Counted from the stretch's first letter, positions 36,829 through 46,400 are shown. The stretch: 64,000 nt of DNA from Promicromonospora sp. AC04 (GCF_003058225.1 NZ_QBUG01000001.1:124001-188000); one strand, 5' to 3'. Program-made: numbers and translations. Notes: generated by a model not told the origin, from the sequence alone.

Positions 36829-38207
36829 GCCCGCGACCACTCCACCGAGTCGGCCAGGGTCGACGTCCGCTCCCCCGGGCCGGTGGCACCGGCGCCGGCC
36901 CAGCCGACGAAGAGCAGCGCTGCGTCGTCGACCAGGGGACCGCCGTGCAGCGCGCGGACCCGGCGCAGCACCCGGGTCACGACCTCGTCGGTCCCCTTGT
37001 CCATCTCGTGCTCCACGACGCTGCGCAGGCCGTGCGCGCCGAGGCGCGGCATGCGTCCGTGCGCGCTGGGCGGGAGGATCGGCGTGCCGTCGGGGTCGAC
37101 GCCGACCGCGGCCTCCACGAGCCCGTCCGTGTAGAGCACGGCGGTCCATACCTCCGGCAGGCGGACGCGGTGCGCGGTCCAGCTGCCCGCGACGGGGATG
37201 CCCAGGGCGCGGCCGCGGTCCGAGGAGGGCAGCTCCTCGCAGTGATGGGTGACGAGCACCGCCGATCCGGCCGACGTCTGCGGGACCACGAGCAGCGGCG
37301 GGAGGTGTCCGGCGAGGTAGACGTCCATGTGCTTGCGGTCCGGCGAGATCACCGCCTGGCAGATGGTGACGAACACCTCGGGCCGGCCGCGCTCCGCGAG
37401 GAGCACCCGCTCCAGGAGCGGCAGGACGGCGTCGGCGGGGGTGTCCGCCAGCACGAGGGTGCGCCATGCCGTCCGCATCGCGGCGCCGAGCGCCGCCTCG
37501 TCGGGGCCGTGCCCCGCGACGTCGCCGATGACCGTGACGAGGGTGCCGTCGGGGCGCTCGACCGTGTCGAAGAAGTCGCCGCCGAGCAGGCCGTTGCCCC
37601 CGGGCAGGTAGCCCACCATCACGGAGACCCGCTCGTCGGTGACCAGCTCCTTGGGCAGCAGCGCGCGCTCCAGCCGCGTGGTCTCGGCCGCGCGCACCTC
37701 GCTGCGGAACAGCGCGATCTGCTGGGCGGCGGACCGCCGCCGCAGAGTCGCGTAGCGCAGGCAGCGGGCAAGCCCGTCGCCGTCCACGTCGCCCTTGACC
37801 AGGTAGTCGTCGGCCCCGTTGGCGACGGCGGCGGCGCCCAGGTCGTGCGCCGTGTTCCCGGTCAGCACGACGACGGCGGGCTGCACCGGCAGCACCTCGA
37901 TGCCGTCCATGATGCGGCGCAGGGCGCCCAGCCCCTCGGCGTCGGGCAGGCCCAGGTCGAGCAGCAGGCAGTCCACCGCCACCATCGACAGGACCCCGAG
38001 GGCCTCGTCGACGGAGCGGGCGCGGTGCAGGTCGGCCCGGAGGTCGGCTTCCACGTCGGCGTCGGCGAGCAGCTCGCTCACGAGGAACGCGTCGGCGTCG
38101 TCGTCCTCGACGAGGAGCACCGAGATCGGGCCGTCGATCCCGGACGGGCGCGCCTCGGATCCGGACCCTCCTCCGGGCCTCGCAGCTCCTGCCCCGCCCA
38201 GTGCCAT
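36825..38207 (-). CDS. Receiver-PP2C (SpoIIE/RsbU-type) phosphatase
   Basis: A 460-aa signalling protein with an N-terminal receiver (VLLVEDDDADAF, phospho-acceptor Asp in CLLLDLGLPDAEG, Lys in DDYLVKGDVD), a short linker helix and a C-terminal PP2C/SpoIIE phosphatase. Metal-site motifs are LLGGDFFDTVERPDG, VIGDVAGHGPDEAALGAAM, LYTDGLVEA and VDDAALLFV. The family dephosphorylates anti-sigma antagonists or similar targets. It leads a translationally coupled unit with the kinase (ATGA). No anti-sigma factor or STAS protein is visible nearby, so the target is unknown. It is divergent from helR. Confidence 0.92.
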
Positions 38208-38328
38208 GGCGGCGATCCTATCCAGCGAGATGACGCCGTGTCAGCGGACAGGCCGACTGGTGCGCGATAATGGTCGGCCGGTTGTTTGCGGCCGAAGCTT
38301 TTTCGCTGGTGGAACACGGAGGTAAGGC

Positions 38329-40599
38329 GTGACGGGAATCGCGGGCGAGCTCGCCCACGAGCAGGCAGTCGTCGACACGATGTACATCCGCTTGGACACC
38401 CTGCGCGGCACCACCGCGAACCGCCTGCGGGACGTCCGACTGGCGGGCGCTACGGGCACGCACCAGAACCGCAGCGAGCGCGACGCGTTCGCCACGCTCT
38501 ACGAGGACCGCGCGGCGCAGCTCGACGCCGTCGAGGACCGGCTGGTCTTCGGCCGTCTGGACCTCTCGGACGGGTCCGCCGACGGCACCGTGACCCGGTA
38601 CGTCGGGCGCATCGGCCTGACCGACGCCGAGCACCGCTCGATGCTGACCGACTGGCGCGCCCCTGCGGCCGAGACGTTCTACCGGGCCACGGCCCTGCAC
38701 CCGGGCGACGTCCGGCGCCGGCGCCACCTGGTGACCAAGGGCCGTTCGGTCACCGGCCTGGAGGACGAGGTCCTGGACCTCGACACGGAGATCGACCCCG
38801 ACGCGCTGTCCGGCGAGGGCGCGCTGCTGGCGGCGATGGCCCAGGGCCGTACGGGCCGGATGACGGACATCGTCGCCACCATCCAGGCCGAGCAGGACCG
38901 CATCATCCGCTCCGACCTGTCGGGGGCGCTGGTGGTCCAGGGCGGCCCGGGCACGGGTAAGACGGCGGTGGCGCTGCACCGCGCCGCCTACCTCCTGTAC
39001 GCGCACCGGCGCCTGCTGGAGCGCTCCGGCGTGCTCGTCGTGGGCCCCTCCAGCTCGTTCCTGCGGTACATCGACCAGGTGCTCCCGTCGCTCGGTGAGA
39101 CCGGCGTGGTCTCCACGACGGTCGGCGACCTGATTCCCGGGATCCGGGCGACCGCCGTCGACGAGGGGCAGGTGGCCCGGCTCAAGGGTCTGCTCCTGTG
39201 GCGCAAGGTGGTCCGCCGGGCCGTGCGGGCGCGCGAGCGCGTGCCGGAGCGGGAGGTCCCGGTGCGGATCGACGGGCACGAGTTCGTGATCCGGCCCCGC
39301 GACGTCGCCGACGCGATAGCTCGCGCCCGCCGCACGCACAAGCCGCACAACCTGGCGCGCGGGGCGTTCGTGCGCGACATGCTCGACCGCCTGACCGACC
39401 AGTACCGCGACTTCACGGACGCACCCCTGGCGGGCGAGGACCGCTCGGCGGTGTTCGAGGACCTGCGCTCGGACCGCGACGTCCGCGTGGCGCTCAACCT
39501 CGCTTGGCTGCCGATCACGCCGGAGCGGCTCGTCAGGGACCTTTACGCCAAGCCGCACCGGCTGGCCGAGGCCGCACCGGAGCTGACCGCGCGCGAGCGC
39601 CGCCTCCTGTTCCGGGAGCCGGGTGCGCCGTGGACGGAGTCCGACGTGCCGATCCTGGACGAGGCGTACGAGCTGCTCGGCGAGGACGACTCCGTGGCGC
39701 TGGCCGAGGCCCGCAACCGCGAGGCCGAGCAGGCCCGTGAGGTCGAGTACGCGCGCAGCGTGCTGTCCTCGACGGGCGCCGGCGACGGCCTGGTCGACGC
39801 CGAGACGCTCGCCTCCCGCTTCGCCGCGAGCGGCCCGTCCCTGACGACGGCGGAGCGCGCCGCCGGCGACCGCGCGTGGACGTACGGCCACGTGGTGGTC
39901 GACGAGGCGCAGGAGCTCTCCCCCATGGCCTGGCGGTCGCTGGTGCGCCGGGTACCGACCCGATCGATGACCATCGTCGGTGACGTCGCCCAGACGTCGT
40001 CCGCGGCCGGCGCGCGGAACTGGGACCGCATGCTCACCCCGCTGCTGCGCGACGGGTGGCGGCTCGCCGAGCTCACCGTGTCCTACCGCACGCCGTCGAC
40101 CGTCGCCGACACCGCCCAGCGGGTGGCGCGGGCCGCCGAGCTGCCGGTCTCGGAGCTGCGCGCCGCGCGCGACGTAGAGGGGTCCCTCACCGTCGTCCGC
40201 ACCCCGCCGGGCCCGGACGCCCGGCCGGAGGACGGCACGGTGGTCGCCGAGGCCCTCGGCCTCGTCAAGGAGCTCGTGGGTCCCGACGCCGGCCGCGTGG
40301 CCGTCGTCGCGCCGTCGGGCAGCGTCGCGCGGCTGGCCGACGCCGTCGCCGGGGGGCTGGCCTCCGCCGTCGGCGCCGAGGAAGCCGCCCGCCTCGCCGC
40401 GCAGCGCCCCGAGGACGCGCAGGTGACCGTGCTCGCGCCGCGCCAGACCAAGGGCCTGGAGTTCGACGCCGTGGTGCTCGTGGAGCCGGCAGCGATCGCG
40501 GAGGGGCCTGGCGGGACGAGCGACCTCTACGTCGCGATGACCCGCCCGACGCAACGCCTCGTCGTGCTGCACGCGCGCGACCTGCCCGAAGGGTTCTGA
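38329..40599 (+). CDS. helR: HelD-family RNA polymerase recycling ATPase (HelR type)
   Basis: A 756-aa UvrD-like SF1 ATPase. The N-terminal coiled-coil arm (residues 1-70, ELAHEQAVVDTMYIRLD) that enters RNA polymerase is followed by TDWRAPAAETFYRAT, Walker A QGGPGTGKTAVALHRAAYLL (about 207), motif DEAQELSPMAWRSLVRRVP, TIVGDVAQTSSAAG and the C-terminal KGLEFDAVVLVEP. HelD/HelR proteins remove stalled or rifampicin-bound polymerase; some confer rifampicin tolerance. Start GTG with GGAGG five bases upstream. The leader contains a small hairpin (TCGGCCG, 8 bp, CGGCCGA at 38274-38295) and a possible -10 GATAAT. No rifampicin-associated element was found. Confidence 0.9.
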   Translation: MTGIAGELAHEQAVVDTMYIRLDTLRGTTANRLRDVRLAGATGTHQNRSERDAFATLYEDRAAQLDAVEDRLVFGRLDLSDGSADGTVTRYVGRIGLTDAEHRSMLTDWRAPAAETFYRATALHPGDVRRRRHLVTKGRSVTGLEDEVLDLDTEIDPDALSGEGALLAAMAQGRTGRMTDIVATIQAEQDRIIRSDLSGALVVQGGPGTGKTAVALHRAAYLLYAHRRLLERSGVLVVGPSSSFLRYIDQVLPSLGETGVVSTTVGDLIPGIRATAVDEGQVARLKGLLLWRKVVRRAVRARERVPEREVPVRIDGHEFVIRPRDVADAIARARRTHKPHNLARGAFVRDMLDRLTDQYRDFTDAPLAGEDRSAVFEDLRSDRDVRVALNLAWLPITPERLVRDLYAKPHRLAEAAPELTARERRLLFREPGAPWTESDVPILDEAYELLGEDDSVALAEARNREAEQAREVEYARSVLSSTGAGDGLVDAETLASRFAASGPSLTTAERAAGDRAWTYGHVVVDEAQELSPMAWRSLVRRVPTRSMTIVGDVAQTSSAAGARNWDRMLTPLLRDGWRLAELTVSYRTPSTVADTAQRVARAAELPVSELRAARDVEGSLTVVRTPPGPDARPEDGTVVAEALGLVKELVGPDAGRVAVVAPSGSVARLADAVAGGLASAVGAEEAARLAAQRPEDAQVTVLAPRQTKGLEFDAVVLVEPAAIAEGPGGTSDLYVAMTRPTQRLVVLHARDLPEGF

Positions 40600-40601
40600 C
40601 G

Positions 40602-40640
40602 CCCGCCTGCCGCCGGCGGCCCGCCGTCCCAGCAGGCGGG
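40602..40640 (+). terminator. Terminator after helR
   Basis: CCCGCCTGC and GCAGGCGGG form a 9-bp stem beginning three bases after the helR stop, with a GC-rich inner region that can also pair. Confidence 0.6.
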
Positions 40641-40693
40641 ACATGGGGCTCATCCGTTTGTTGCTTCCGGTCCCCCTGGCGCACCATGGGTCC

Positions 40694-41932
40694 GTGCAGC
40701 GAGCCCTTCTCCTCGAGAACGTCCACCCCACCTCCGTCCCGATCCTCGAGTCGGCCGGGTACGAGGTCGACTACCGCAAGGGAGCCCTCGACGAGGACGA
40801 GCTGATCGCCGCGCTCGACGGCGTCGCCCTCCTGGGCATCCGGTCCAAGACCGAGGTGACGGCCCGGGTGCTGTCCGAGGCGACCGGCCTGGTCGGCGTG
40901 GGCGCCTTCAGCATCGGCACCAACCAGATCAACCTCACCGCCGCGGCGAACCGTGGCGTCGCCGTGTTCAACGCGCCGTTCTCCAACACCCGTTCCGTGG
41001 TGGAGCTCGCGATCGCCGAGATCATCTCGCTGACCCGCCGCATGACGGAGCGCGACCGCGCCCTGCACGACGGCGTCTGGGACAAGTCCGCCGAGGGCTC
41101 GCACGAGGTGCGCGGCCGCACCCTCGGCATCGTCGGCTACGGCAACATCGGCTCGCAGCTGTCCGTGCTCGCCGAGAACCTCGGCATGTCCGTCGTCTTC
41201 TTCGACACCGCGGAGAAGCTCGCGCTCGGCAACGCCCGCCGTGCCGAGACGCTCGACGAGCTGCTCGAGACCGCCGACATCGTGACGCTGCACGTGGACG
41301 GGCGCTCCGGGAACGCCGGCCTGTTCGGCGAGAAGCAGTTCGCCCGGATGAAGCCCGGCGCGATCTTCCTCAACCTGTGCCGCGGGTTCGTGGTCGACGT
41401 CGAGTCGCTGGCGGAGCACATCCGGTCCGGGCACCTGTCGGGGGCCGCCGTCGACGTCTTCCCGGAGGAGCCCAAGAAGCGCGGCGACGCCTTCGAGTCG
41501 GTGCTGCGCGGCCTGCCCAACGTGATCCTCACCCCGCACGTGGGCGGGTCCACCGAGGAGGCGCAGGAGTCGATCGGCCAGTTCGTGGCCAAGAAGCTCG
41601 GCGACTACGTGACCACCGGCTCCACGATGCTCAGCGTCAACCTGCCGAACCTCCAGCTCGAGCACACGGGCGTGGGCCGCATCAAGCTGCTGCACCGCAA
41701 CGTGCCCGGCGTGCTCGCCACCGTGAACCAGATCTTCGCCGACCACGGCGCCAACATCGAGGGCCAGATGCTCGCCACCCGGGGCGATATCGGCTACGTG
41801 GTCACCGACATCTCGGACGTGACCGAGCGGGGCGCGTCCAAGAAGCTCCAGGCCCTGGACACGACCATCCGGCTGCGGATCCGCGACGCCTTCGAGCGCC
41901 CGGAGTTCCCCCCGGGTCCCGCGGCCCGCTGA
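40694..41932 (+). CDS. serA: D-3-phosphoglycerate dehydrogenase SerA
   Basis: A 412-aa enzyme that oxidises 3-phosphoglycerate in the first step of serine synthesis. NAD-binding motif GIVGYGNIGSQLSVLAENLG, catalytic region NLCRGFVVDVESLAEHI (Arg), and LTPHVGGSTEEAQ (His). The substrate-binding SIGTNQINL and PFSNTRSVVELAI motifs match the E. coli-type enzyme, and a C-terminal ACT domain (NVPGVLATVNQIFADHGANI) would sense serine. GTG start chosen because homology begins at LLLENVHPTSVPILESAGY; an ATG 17 codons upstream lies in the helR terminator tail. No strong ribosome site is visible. Confidence 0.95.
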   Translation: MQRALLLENVHPTSVPILESAGYEVDYRKGALDEDELIAALDGVALLGIRSKTEVTARVLSEATGLVGVGAFSIGTNQINLTAAANRGVAVFNAPFSNTRSVVELAIAEIISLTRRMTERDRALHDGVWDKSAEGSHEVRGRTLGIVGYGNIGSQLSVLAENLGMSVVFFDTAEKLALGNARRAETLDELLETADIVTLHVDGRSGNAGLFGEKQFARMKPGAIFLNLCRGFVVDVESLAEHIRSGHLSGAAVDVFPEEPKKRGDAFESVLRGLPNVILTPHVGGSTEEAQESIGQFVAKKLGDYVTTGSTMLSVNLPNLQLEHTGVGRIKLLHRNVPGVLATVNQIFADHGANIEGQMLATRGDIGYVVTDISDVTERGASKKLQALDTTIRLRIRDAFERPEFPPGPAAR

Positions 41933-41955
41933 CCGGCCGCGGACTGCGGTCCGCC

Positions 41956-42012
41956 GCGAGAACGACCTGGGTGCCGATTCCGTGCGGAGTCGGTACCCCA
42001 GGTCGTTCTCGC
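41956..42012. terminator. Bidirectional terminator between serA and sulfotransferase gene
   Basis: GCGAGAACGACCTGGG and its complement CCCAGGTCGTTCTCGC flank a loop with a further GCCGA/TCGGT pairing. It is shared by two converging genes. Confidence 0.8.
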
Positions 42013-42040
42013 GCGAGCCCTTCGCCCGACGGCGGTGCGG

Positions 42041-43240
42041 TCAGCCGAGCGCGGACGCCGGGATCTTGTACGCCGCGAAGGCTTCCGCTACCTGGGGCTC
42101 GGTCAAGCCGTAGCGCTCCAGGGTGTAGGCGTGCGGGCGGTGGCCCGTCCGGTCGAGGGCCGCGGCCAGGTTGGCGTCGTCGGCCCCGCCCCAGGCCAGG
42201 TCCAGGCGGTCGAACACCCCGCGCATCACCGTCGCGGGGTCGGCGAGCAGGTCGTCGTAGACGACGTCGATCACCGCGTCGTCGGGGAGCTGCTCGCGCA
42301 GCCCGATCGCGCGCTCGACGCCGGCGGCCGAGATCCCGAGCCACTCGCTGCCGATCCGGTCCAGGTCGATGCGGCCGGGCTTGATGTACATCGTGTGCGT
42401 CGCCTCGGCCATGGAACAGCCCGAGGCGACGGCGGCCCCCGGCGCGCGGTGCGTCCAGACGAACCGCGCACCCGGGAAGGCGCGCAGGATCTCCGGCATC
42501 CGCCACAGGTCCATCGGGTGCTTGAGCACCCAGCGCTCCGGCGCCTCGCCGGCCGCGATGATCTGCAGGGCGTCGCGCAGGAACAGGAAGTCGTCGGTGA
42601 GGTCGGCGTCCGCGACGTGGTCCAGGTAGCGCGGCGCGGGCCCCCACGTGGCGTACATCTCGGTGTGGGCGCGCAGCATGAAGTCCTCCTCCTCGCTGTC
42701 GGCGATCAGCGGGTGCAGGTGGGCCCACGCGGGGCTCACCTTCCCCACCACCGCGAACCGCTTGCGAACCTGCGCGATCAGCCGCTCGCGCTCGGCCGTG
42801 GCACGCGGGAGGCCCAGGTTGGTCATCTCCCACAGCTTCGGGCCCCGGTTGCCGGGGTGGCGGGCGATCAGGTTGTACGTCAGCGTGGTCCCGGTGCGCG
42901 GCAGCCCGACGACGAACACGGGCGCCGTCACCGGCTCGTCCCGCACCTCGGGGTGGCTCGCCTGGATGTCGCGGACGATCGCGCGGTTGTTCAGCCGCTC
43001 GCGGATCTGGTCCTGGGTGCTCATCCAGCCGAAGGCGCTCAGGTCGGGGTTGGCGGCATGGTCGGCGAGCAGCAGGCGGAGGCCGTCGAGCGCGGCGAGG
43101 TCGTCGGCGCCGAGGGGGACGCGGCCGCGCTGCACCTCCCGGAGCAGTCGCTCGAAGACGGCGTCGGGGTCCTTGCGGGTCCGCAGGCCCGGGGCGAACA
43201 GCACGTTGAGGAGCCGGAGCAGCGGCGTGGCCTGGGGCAT
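42041..43240 (-). CDS. Sulfotransferase family protein
   Basis: A 399-aa cytosolic PAPS-dependent sulfotransferase-like protein. The 5'-phosphosulfate loop is VVGLPRTGTTLTYNLIARHP (about residue 130). A later motif includes RWVLKHPMDLWRMPEI and FVWTHRAPGAAVASGCSM (3'-phosphate region). The preferred ATG has AGGA about eight bases upstream; three codons earlier another ATG is possible. It is divergent from a P450 gene with 190 bp between starts, so oxidation followed by sulfation of one substrate is a tempting but untested idea. Acceptor unknown. Confidence 0.88.
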   Translation of the reverse strand: MPQATPLLRLLNVLFAPGLRTRKDPDAVFERLLREVQRGRVPLGADDLAALDGLRLLLADHAANPDLSAFGWMSTQDQIRERLNNRAIVRDIQASHPEVRDEPVTAPVFVVGLPRTGTTLTYNLIARHPGNRGPKLWEMTNLGLPRATAERERLIAQVRKRFAVVGKVSPAWAHLHPLIADSEEEDFMLRAHTEMYATWGPAPRYLDHVADADLTDDFLFLRDALQIIAAGEAPERWVLKHPMDLWRMPEILRAFPGARFVWTHRAPGAAVASGCSMAEATHTMYIKPGRIDLDRIGSEWLGISAAGVERAIGLREQLPDDAVIDVVYDDLLADPATVMRGVFDRLDLAWGGADDANLAAALDRTGHRPHAYTLERYGLTEPQVAEAFAAYKIPASALG

Positions 43241-43429
43241 GGCGCACATCCTGCCGACAACCTTCAGGCAGCGACAAGCGATCGGCCCGGCCGACCCGGC
43301 TGATAACTGGCCCACGACCCGATCGCGACCCGACCGTTGGCGGATCCGGAGCACGCGTCTACGATCACGACCGAAGGCCTGCACCCGGCATCACCTGGCC
43401 GGACCCTGGTCGCCGACGAGAGGGGAATC

Positions 43430-44725
43430 GTGACCGCACGACCGCCGTCGGACCCGCTGGTGAGGCTGCGCGACGTCGCCGACCGGACCCAGCTCGTGGA
43501 GACCACGTCCGCCGCCGACTCGAACGCGGTGTACGAGGGGCTGCGGCAGCGGTGGGGCTCCGCCGCGCCGGTGGACCTGGAGCCGGGCGTACCGGCGTGG
43601 CTGGTGCTGGGGCATGCAGCGGCCGTCGGCGTGCTGCGCGACGACCGCACCTTCATCAAGGACCCGTCGATCTGGCGCGGCCACGACGAGGGTCTGCTCG
43701 GCCCGCAGTCGGCCCTGCACCTCGTGCTCTCCCGGCAACCGAAGCCCACCCTGTTCGACGCCGACGGCGCCAAGCACGCGCGCCTCCGGCCGCCCGTCGA
43801 CGACGCCCTGGACCGGATCGACGAGGCCCGCGCGGCGGCGATCACCCGCCGGCTGTGCGGGAAGCTCATCGACCGGTTCGAGGACCGCGGGCGGGCCGAC
43901 CTCGTCGCCGAGTACGCCGCCGTCGTCCCGTTCCTCGTCATGTCCGAGCTCGACGGGCTCGAGCCCGGGCAGGCGCAGCGCCTGCAGGAGATCACGCGCG
44001 CCATCTTCGAGGCCGGCGCGGACGCCCGCGCCCTGACCGACGAGCTCAAGGAGATCGTCAGCGGGCACATCACCCACAGCCGCGCACACGGCACCCGGGA
44101 CATCGCCGGGATGCTGGCCGTGCACGGCAGCTTCCACGACGACACGGAGCGGGCGCAGACCCTCACCGCCATCACGGCCGCGGCGACCGAGTCGCTGCTC
44201 GCCCTGGTGGCGCAGACCCTCGCGCTGATCCTGCGCGACCCACGGTTCTCCGGCAGGGTCTCCGGGGGCCGGCTGCACATCGACGACGTGCTGGACGAGG
44301 TGCTGTGGCGCTCCACGACCAACCCCAACCTCATGCCCCGGTTCGCGGTGCACGACGTGACGATCGGCGACAAGCTGGTCGAGCGCGGGGAGGCAGTGGT
44401 GGTCGCCGTGCACGCCGCCAACCACGACCCCCTGGTCCACGCCGCGGACCCGTGGGAGACCGTCGGCAACCGCGCGTACCTGTCCTTCGGCGCGGGCGCA
44501 CACCGGTGCCCCGCGCCGCGCCTGGGCCGCGTCATCGCGCGCATCGCGGTCACGGAGCTGCTGCACCGCCTGCAGGTCACGCTCGACGGCGACCCGGACC
44601 AGGTCGAGTGGGCGACCAGCCCATGGATGCGCTTCCCCGCGCGGCTGCCGGTGACGTTCGCCTCCCCGCGTGAGGTGCCCCGCCCGGCCGCCTGGCCCCC
44701 GGGCACGACGGCGGTCTCGCCGTGA
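43430..44725 (+). CDS. Cytochrome P450 lacking the ExxR motif (CYP157-like)
   Basis: A 431-aa soluble bacterial P450. The heme loop is LSFGAGAHRCPAPRLGR with the ligand Cys at residue 360; the HxCPA form is unusual. The I-helix is TAAATESLLALV. In the K-helix the expected ExxR is replaced by DEVLWRS (E290, W293, R294), so Glu and Arg are not correctly spaced. This resembles the CYP157 family, where the motif is EQSLW. GTG start has GAGGGG five bases upstream; a longer in-frame ATG exists at 43337. No conservon (cvn) genes or ferredoxin lie nearby; a sulfotransferase is divergent. Monooxygenase activity should not be assumed. Confidence 0.9.
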   Translation: MTARPPSDPLVRLRDVADRTQLVETTSAADSNAVYEGLRQRWGSAAPVDLEPGVPAWLVLGHAAAVGVLRDDRTFIKDPSIWRGHDEGLLGPQSALHLVLSRQPKPTLFDADGAKHARLRPPVDDALDRIDEARAAAITRRLCGKLIDRFEDRGRADLVAEYAAVVPFLVMSELDGLEPGQAQRLQEITRAIFEAGADARALTDELKEIVSGHITHSRAHGTRDIAGMLAVHGSFHDDTERAQTLTAITAAATESLLALVAQTLALILRDPRFSGRVSGGRLHIDDVLDEVLWRSTTNPNLMPRFAVHDVTIGDKLVERGEAVVVAVHAANHDPLVHAADPWETVGNRAYLSFGAGAHRCPAPRLGRVIARIAVTELLHRLQVTLDGDPDQVEWATSPWMRFPARLPVTFASPREVPRPAAWPPGTTAVSP

Positions 44726-44732
44726 GACCGCC
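44710..44732 (+). terminator. Hairpin overlapping the P450 stop codon
   Basis: GGCGGTCTC, 5 bases, GAGACCGCC. The stem includes the last codons and TGA of the P450 gene, so it can form only once ribosomes have cleared it. Confidence 0.55.
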
Positions 44733-44803
44733 GCACCGCACAGGATGCGAGCACGGGGCACGACGGCCCTGGAAGTGAGCGATCCAGCCGAAAGGAGCCG
44801 GAC

Positions 44804-45427
44804 GTGGCCCTGACCCAGCTCGTCGTGGACCTCCTGGGCGTCTTCTTCTTCGCCGTGTCGGGCTCGCTGCTCGCCGTCCGCCGGCACTTCGACATCGTCG
44901 GCTCGCTCATGCTCGGCACCTGCGTCGGTCTCGGCGGCGGGATCCTGCGCGACGTCGTCCTCGCCGACGGCGTGCCGCGCGCGTTCGACTCGCCGATCTA
45001 CCTCGTGCCACCCGTGGTCGCCGCCGTAGTCGTGTACTTCTTCGCGCACGCCGTGCAGCGCTTCCACAACGCCCTGCTCACGTTCGACGCCGCCGGGATG
45101 GCGCTCTTCTCGGTCACGGGCACGCTCGTCGCGCTCACCGCGGGCATGAACCCGGCGGCGGCCGCGATCCTGGGCCTGATCACCGCGGTGGGCGGGGGCG
45201 TCATCCGCGACGTCGTCGCCAACGACGTGCCGCAGGTCTTCCGCGCACGCGGGCTGTACGCCATCCCGGCGCTGCTCGGGGCGGGCCTGACGAGCCTTGC
45301 CTCGTGGGCGGACTGGTTCAGCCTCGCCACGGGCACGGTGATCGCCGTGCTGGTGTTCGGCCTGCGGATGGTCTCCCTGCGCTACCGCTGGACCGCACCA
45401 CCCGCCGGCGGCCACCGCGCCCCGTGA
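44804..45427 (+). CDS. TRIC/UPF0126-family membrane channel
   Basis: A 207-aa membrane protein with seven predicted helices and an internal duplication. The paired motifs are GLGGGILRDVVL (about residue 45) and AVGGGVIRDVVAND (about 130). This matches the prokaryotic TRIC/YadS family of trimeric cation channels. GTG start with AAAGGAG upstream. It converges tail-to-tail with the SDR gene, with only four bases between stops. Ion selectivity cannot be deduced. Confidence 0.93.
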   Translation: MALTQLVVDLLGVFFFAVSGSLLAVRRHFDIVGSLMLGTCVGLGGGILRDVVLADGVPRAFDSPIYLVPPVVAAVVVYFFAHAVQRFHNALLTFDAAGMALFSVTGTLVALTAGMNPAAAAILGLITAVGGGVIRDVVANDVPQVFRARGLYAIPALLGAGLTSLASWADWFSLATGTVIAVLVFGLRMVSLRYRWTAPPAGGHRAP

Positions 45428-45431
45428 CGCC

Positions 45432-46337
45432 CTAACCCGCCGGGTGCGCCGAGTAGGCGCCGGCGTCGATGTCCTCGACCAGCGTCGGGCCGGACGGCGT
45501 CCAGCCGAGCAGCTGCTGCGTCGCCGCGCTCGTCGCGGGCAGGTCCATGCCGAAGAACGTGCCGATCCAGCCGAAGTGCCCCGGGACGTCGTCGGGCGCT
45601 ATCGAGGCCACCGGCAGGTCGAGCGCACGGCCGAGCGCCTCGGCGATCTCCCGGGTGGTGACGCCCTCCTCGGCGACGGCGTGCAGGCGCGCACCGGCCG
45701 GGGCCTTGGCCAGGCCGAGGGCGACCAGCCGCCCGGCGTCGGACCGGTGCACGGCGGCCCAGCGGTTGGCGCCGTCGCCCGGGTAGCCGGAGACGCCGTG
45801 GCGCCTCGCGGCCGCGGCGATGGCGGCGATGAACCCGTGGTCGCCGGCGCCGTGGACCGTCGGCGCGAACCGCAGGCTGACCACGTGCACTCCGCGATCG
45901 ACGTACTCGAGCGCGAGGTTCTCGGCGCCGCCGCGGGGCGACTCGGGGCCGTGGGCCGGGGACGGGTCGTCCTCGGTGCCCGGCCGGCCGGCCGCGAGCC
46001 CGGCAACCCCTGACGCGAGCAGGAACGGGCGGCCCGTCCCGGCGAGCGTGTCGCTGATGGTCTGCACGGCGGCCCGCTCGGCGGCGTTCGACACGGCAGG
46101 GTTCGAGAAGTCGTGCTTGTTCGCGAGGTGCAGCACCGCCTCGGCGCTGTCCGCGCCGCGCCGGAGGCCGTCGAGGTCGTCCAGGTCGCCGCGCTGGACG
46201 CTGACCCCCTTCGCCTCGAGCGCGGAGGCGGACGCGTCGGACCTGGCGATGGCGGTGATGGCGTGGCCGTCGGCGAGCAGCTCGTCGACTGCGCTCGACC
46301 CGATCCAGCCGGAGGCCCCGGTGACGAAGATGCGCAT
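45432..46337 (-). CDS. NAD(P)-dependent SDR/epimerase-like protein
   Basis: A 301-aa extended/atypical short-chain dehydrogenase. It begins with the dinucleotide motif MRIFVTGASGWIGSSAVDEL, then RSDASASALEAKG, and has RGDLDDLDGLRRGADSAEAV. The catalytic YxxxK is absent; the region AENLALEYVDRGVHVVSLRF occupies this place, so it may be a reductase of the atypical NmrA/YwnB-like group. A GGAAAG ribosome site precedes the ATG; an in-frame upstream start is less likely. It is divergent from a TetR regulator whose operator region lies between them, so it is the likely regulatory target. Confidence 0.88.
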   Translation of the reverse strand: MRIFVTGASGWIGSSAVDELLADGHAITAIARSDASASALEAKGVSVQRGDLDDLDGLRRGADSAEAVLHLANKHDFSNPAVSNAAERAAVQTISDTLAGTGRPFLLASGVAGLAAGRPGTEDDPSPAHGPESPRGGAENLALEYVDRGVHVVSLRFAPTVHGAGDHGFIAAIAAAARRHGVSGYPGDGANRWAAVHRSDAGRLVALGLAKAPAGARLHAVAEEGVTTREIAEALGRALDLPVASIAPDDVPGHFGWIGTFFGMDLPATSAATQQLLGWTPSGPTLVEDIDAGAYSAHPAG

Positions 46338-46400
46338 GATGATTCTTTCCGTTGATGTCGTGGTCATCCCAGCGGTCACAACCCGTGGTCATGCCTGCGG

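Noticed and set aside
38208-38328. Rifampicin-associated element upstream of helR
   Set aside because: Searched by eye for the GGGGCTTGCGGCAAG-type inverted repeat; only an unrelated CGGCCG stem was present.
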